From: Leptolyngbyaceae cyanobacterium M65_K2018_010
GTDB taxonomy: Bacteria; Cyanobacteriota; Cyanobacteriia; Phormidesmidales; Phormidesmidaceae
DNA length: 6,906 nt
NCBI GenBank assembly: GCA_015295885.1
Contig: DVEE01000143.1
Coordinates: forward strand, 1-6,906
Reading direction: 5' to 3'
How positions within the stretch are numbered: position 1 is the stretch's first letter; each line of letters begins with the position of its first letter. The notes beneath the pieces are model-generated. The model saw only the letters and a program-made list of their open reading frames with translations, made no database searches and had not been told where the DNA came from. The position numbers were made by a program, and so were the translations under genes. Of the stretch, positions 5,057 through 6,906 are shown one piece after another.

Positions 5057-5085
5057 GCAGCCCTTGGAGAGGGGGCTGCTGCCCC
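5057..5085. repeat. Two mutually exclusive hairpins in the ycf46 leader
   Basis: GCAGCCC (5057-5063) can pair with GGGCTGC (5073-5079) over a nine-base loop. Alternatively GGGGC (5072-5076) can pair with GCCCC (5081-5085) over the loop TGCT. The two share 5073-5079 and cannot form together, the arrangement seen in switching leaders. GC-rich DNA gives such pairs by chance fairly often, so this is only suggestive. Confidence 0.3.
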
Positions 5086-5159
5086 GCCTGAACCGCTTCA
5101 ATCCGACAGATGCCCTGAACCAGTTAATCTAGAGGCATTGCACTGACCATCACGCTGCT

Positions 5160-6683
5160 ATGGGTTTTACTGAGGACTTGGGGCTGTTGCTACGGGCCCG
5201 CTACCCGATTATTTACGTGGCCACCGCTGAAGAGGAGCGGGCTGAGCTAGAGATTGCGGCCTGTGCTAAGGCCCAGGGCGATCGCGCCGTCTACCTTTGG
5301 GATTTTGTCGAAGGCTACCAGGGCAACCTCAACGATGCGGGTTTTGGCCGCCGCAACCCCCTGCAGGCCCTAGAACTGCTGGAAAAGCTCCCGACCTCGG
5401 CGGCGGCCGTGTTCATACTGCGAGACTTTCACCGCTTTCTGGAGGATGTGGCGATCTCTCGCAAGTTGAGAAACCTGGGCCGATTACTGAAGGCTCAGCC
5501 CAAAAATATTGTGATCCTTTCCTCTCAGTTGGCGATTCCTGAAGAACTGGGGGAAACCATTACCGTCCTGGAGTTTACCCTACCTACCCCTGGGACCATT
5601 CGCCAGGAAGTAGAGCAACTCTTGGGTTCCACCGGTACCGCCCTCTCGGCGACCATGCTGGATGAGGTGGTGCGATCCTGCCAGGGGCTTTCCCTGGAGC
5701 GCATCCGACGGGTGCTGGGCCGGGCGATCGCTAGCCACGGCAGCTTTGACGATCGGGATCTGGATCTCATTCTGGAAGAAAAGCGTCAGACCATTCGCCA
5801 AACCCAAATTCTCGACTATTACCCCGCCACCGAGCAAATCTCAGACATTGGCGGTTTAGATAACCTCAAGGATTGGCTGCTCAAGCGGGGGACCGCCTTT
5901 TCGGAAAAAGCCCGCCAGTACGGCCTGCCCTACCCCCGAGGGCTATTGTTGATGGGCATTCAGGGTACGGGCAAATCCCTCACCGCCAAGGCGATTGCCC
6001 ACCACTGGCATCTCCCCCTGCTGCGGCTCGATGTGGGGCGTCTGTTCGGAGGTCTGGTGGGGGAGTCAGAGTCCCGCACCCGGCAGATGATTCAATTAGC
6101 CGAGGCCCTGGCCCCCTGTGTGCTATGGATTGACGAAATCGACAAGGCCTTTGCCGGCCTGGATAGTCGCGGGGATGCTGGCACCACCAGTCGGGTGTTT
6201 GGCACCTTTATTACCTGGATGGCCGAAAAAACCTCGCCGGTGTTTGTGGTAGCCACCGCCAACAACCTGCAGGCTCTACCGCCAGAGATGCTGCGCCGGG
6301 GCCGGTTTGATGAAATCTTTTTCGTTGGCTTGCCCAACCAGGACGAGCGCCAGGCCATCTTTGAGGTACACCTTTCGCGCCTGCGGCCCCACACCCTAAA
6401 GAGCTATGACCTGGCTCGCCTAGCCTACGAAACCCCGGACTTCTCCGGCGCCGAAATCGAGCAGGTGATTATTGAAGCCATGCACCTGGGCTTTAGCCAG
6501 AACCGAGACTTTACCACCGACGATATTCTGGAGGCGGCCAGCCAGATGGTGCCCCTGGCCCGCACCGCCCAGGATCAAATTACCGCTCTGCAGAATTGGG
6601 CCGCCTCCGGTAAGGCCCGTCTGGCTTCCCGCAGCACCCCCTTGGAGCAACGACTCAAACCGCCCCGCTCCGATGCCGATTAG
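5160..6683 (+). CDS. ycf46: Ycf46 AAA-type ATPase, 507 aa
   Basis: Ycf46 is a conserved AAA protein of cyanobacteria and red-lineage plastids (Slr0374 in Synechocystis, reported, as I recall, to affect inorganic carbon use and photosynthesis). The N-terminal domain (about 1-220) begins with the signature LLLRARYPIIYVATAEEERA (9-28). The AAA domain has DIGGLDNLKDWL (229-240), Walker A GIQGTGKS (266-273), LFGGLVGESESRTRQM (295-310), Walker B VLWIDEIDKAF (321-331) with D325/E326, sensor-1 region ATANNL (365-370), LRRGRFDEIFF (378-388) with arginine-finger candidates R379/R382, and FSGAEIEQ (428-435) of the small helical lid. All catalytic motifs are intact. The tail (about 470-507) is polar. The ATG fits the usual family N-terminus although no clear ribosome binding site precedes it. 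Two HIP1 sites lie in the gene. No membrane segment, so soluble. The molecular target is unknown. Confidence 0.95.
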   Translation: MGFTEDLGLLLRARYPIIYVATAEEERAELEIAACAKAQGDRAVYLWDFVEGYQGNLNDAGFGRRNPLQALELLEKLPTSAAAVFILRDFHRFLEDVAISRKLRNLGRLLKAQPKNIVILSSQLAIPEELGETITVLEFTLPTPGTIRQEVEQLLGSTGTALSATMLDEVVRSCQGLSLERIRRVLGRAIASHGSFDDRDLDLILEEKRQTIRQTQILDYYPATEQISDIGGLDNLKDWLLKRGTAFSEKARQYGLPYPRGLLLMGIQGTGKSLTAKAIAHHWHLPLLRLDVGRLFGGLVGESESRTRQMIQLAEALAPCVLWIDEIDKAFAGLDSRGDAGTTSRVFGTFITWMAEKTSPVFVVATANNLQALPPEMLRRGRFDEIFFVGLPNQDERQAIFEVHLSRLRPHTLKSYDLARLAYETPDFSGAEIEQVIIEAMHLGFSQNRDFTTDDILEAASQMVPLARTAQDQITALQNWAASGKARLASRSTPLEQRLKPPRSDAD

Positions 6684-6699
6684 GCCGGGTTGCTGTACT

Positions 6700-6713
6700 A
6701 TTAGCAAGCTAAT
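6700..6713. repeat. Palindrome ATTAGC-aa-GCTAAT after ycf46
   Basis: A perfect dyad with six-base arms lies 17 bp after the ycf46 stop codon and overlaps the first possible ATG (6712) of the next gene. Its AT-rich, operator-like look and the absence of a T-tract argue against a terminator. It may be a small protein-binding site or chance. Confidence 0.3.
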
Positions 6714-6738
6714 GGCAACTATCTCAAGCCCGCGATCG

Positions 6739-6906
6739 ATGAAAGGATTTTTAATCGGCCTGTCTAAACTCGTCCTGGGGGTTGCGATCGCCCTAATGCT
6801 ACTGTCTATGGCTGGTGTAGCTACGGCCCGGTACTTCATGTCGCGGCTGTCGGTACTCCCCCCCAAACCGCTCTATGGAGATGAGCAACCGGCTACCGGA
6901 GCCCCG
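6739..6906 (+). CDS. Small single-pass membrane protein, N-terminal part cut by the right edge
   Basis: The frame stays open from ATG 6739 to the end (56 codons). It begins MKGFLIGLSKLVLGVAIAL, a hydrophobic segment at about 3-28, then ATARYFMSRLSVLPPKPLYG, and becomes rich in P, E and D. This looks like an uncleaved N-terminal anchor followed by a proline-rich linker outside the cytoplasm. From memory, cyanobacterial proteins with a similar start (anchor, ARYF, LPPKP) continue into an SH3-type domain, but that part lies outside the window. An in-frame ATG at 6712 would add nine residues; neither start has a clear ribosome binding site. The gene follows ycf46 on the same strand after 55 bases and may be co-transcribed. 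A HIP1 octamer lies at 6784-6791. Confidence 0.7.
   Translation, partial: MKGFLIGLSKLVLGVAIALMLLSMAGVATARYFMSRLSVLPPKPLYGDEQPATGAP

Larger units (their letters stand above)
4573..5159. other. 587-bp intergenic region between divergent genes
   Basis: This region separates the glycosyltransferase (leftward) from ycf46 (rightward), so it should hold promoters for both. No frame in it encodes a recognisable protein. The left 240 bp are GC-rich and featureless to me. About 4822-4950 is AT-rich and contains a candidate plus-strand promoter and the 9-mer TTTCCGGAT twice, at 4863-4871 and 4943-4951, exactly 80 bp apart. About 4990-5090 holds several hairpins in a row. I recognise no known small RNA or riboswitch, though an unannotated RNA or structured leader is possible. 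Confidence 0.5.

Noticed and set aside
5041..5090. Sequence resembling part of a signal-recognition-particle RNA (CAGGTC followed by GCAGCCC)
   Set aside because: The conserved apical loop with GGAAG and GCAGCC in proper order and spacing is absent on both strands.
4573..5159. Search for NtcA (GTA-N8-TAC) or paired RpaB-type (TTTACA) sites
   Set aside because: Only a lone TTTACA at 4843-4848 was seen, with no second half at the needed spacing, and no good NtcA palindrome.

Overview
The window looks like accessory-rich chromosome of a cyanobacterium of fairly high GC. Four lines of sequence evidence point there: a clear ycf46-type AAA protein, a family otherwise typical of cyanobacteria and red-lineage plastids; several Uma2 (DUF820) genes, a family greatly expanded in cyanobacteria; four perfect HIP1 octamers (GCGATCGC); and short palindromic repeats of the kind common between cyanobacterial genes. 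The genus cannot be fixed from this sequence; a Leptolyngbya/Nodosilinea-like filamentous lineage is a guess.

Left part (1-2525, all genes on the minus strand): a tandem array of Uma2-type PD-(D/E)XK proteins in different states. There is the first 15 codons of one copy running off the left edge, an intact 313-residue copy, a diverged but intact 257-residue copy, and a broken copy that lost about 590 bp of its catalytic core. The first, second and broken copies share almost the same N-terminus and 5' flank, so gene and leader were duplicated together. Comparing the copies exposes two very small insertions: a 99-bp element between CCTA direct repeats (56-154), and a 21-bp insert with a 3-bp GTC duplication inside the broken copy (2363-2383). 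Between the array and the next operon (2576-2790) lies a decayed gene end resembling the C-terminus of DUF4058 proteins.

Middle part (2797-4572, minus strand): a cell-surface polysaccharide module. A WecG/TagA/CpsF glycosyltransferase is followed by an ABC-2 export permease of the Wzm type. A possible 51-codon ORF fills the 131 bases between them and overlaps both genes. The glycosyltransferase would add a sugar to a lipid-linked precursor and the permease would export the finished polymer. The ATPase partner (Wzt) is not next to the permease; its usual place is taken by gene remnants.

Right part (4573-6906): a 587-bp region without a convincing gene, holding a candidate promoter and several hairpins. 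It leads into ycf46 on the plus strand, followed by the N-terminus of a small single-pass membrane protein cut by the right edge.

No rRNA, tRNA, CRISPR array or transposase gene was seen. I find no convincing new multi-gene system. The most interesting material is the fine-scale record of tiny insertions, duplication and decay in the Uma2 array, and the possible linking ORF in the polysaccharide operon.
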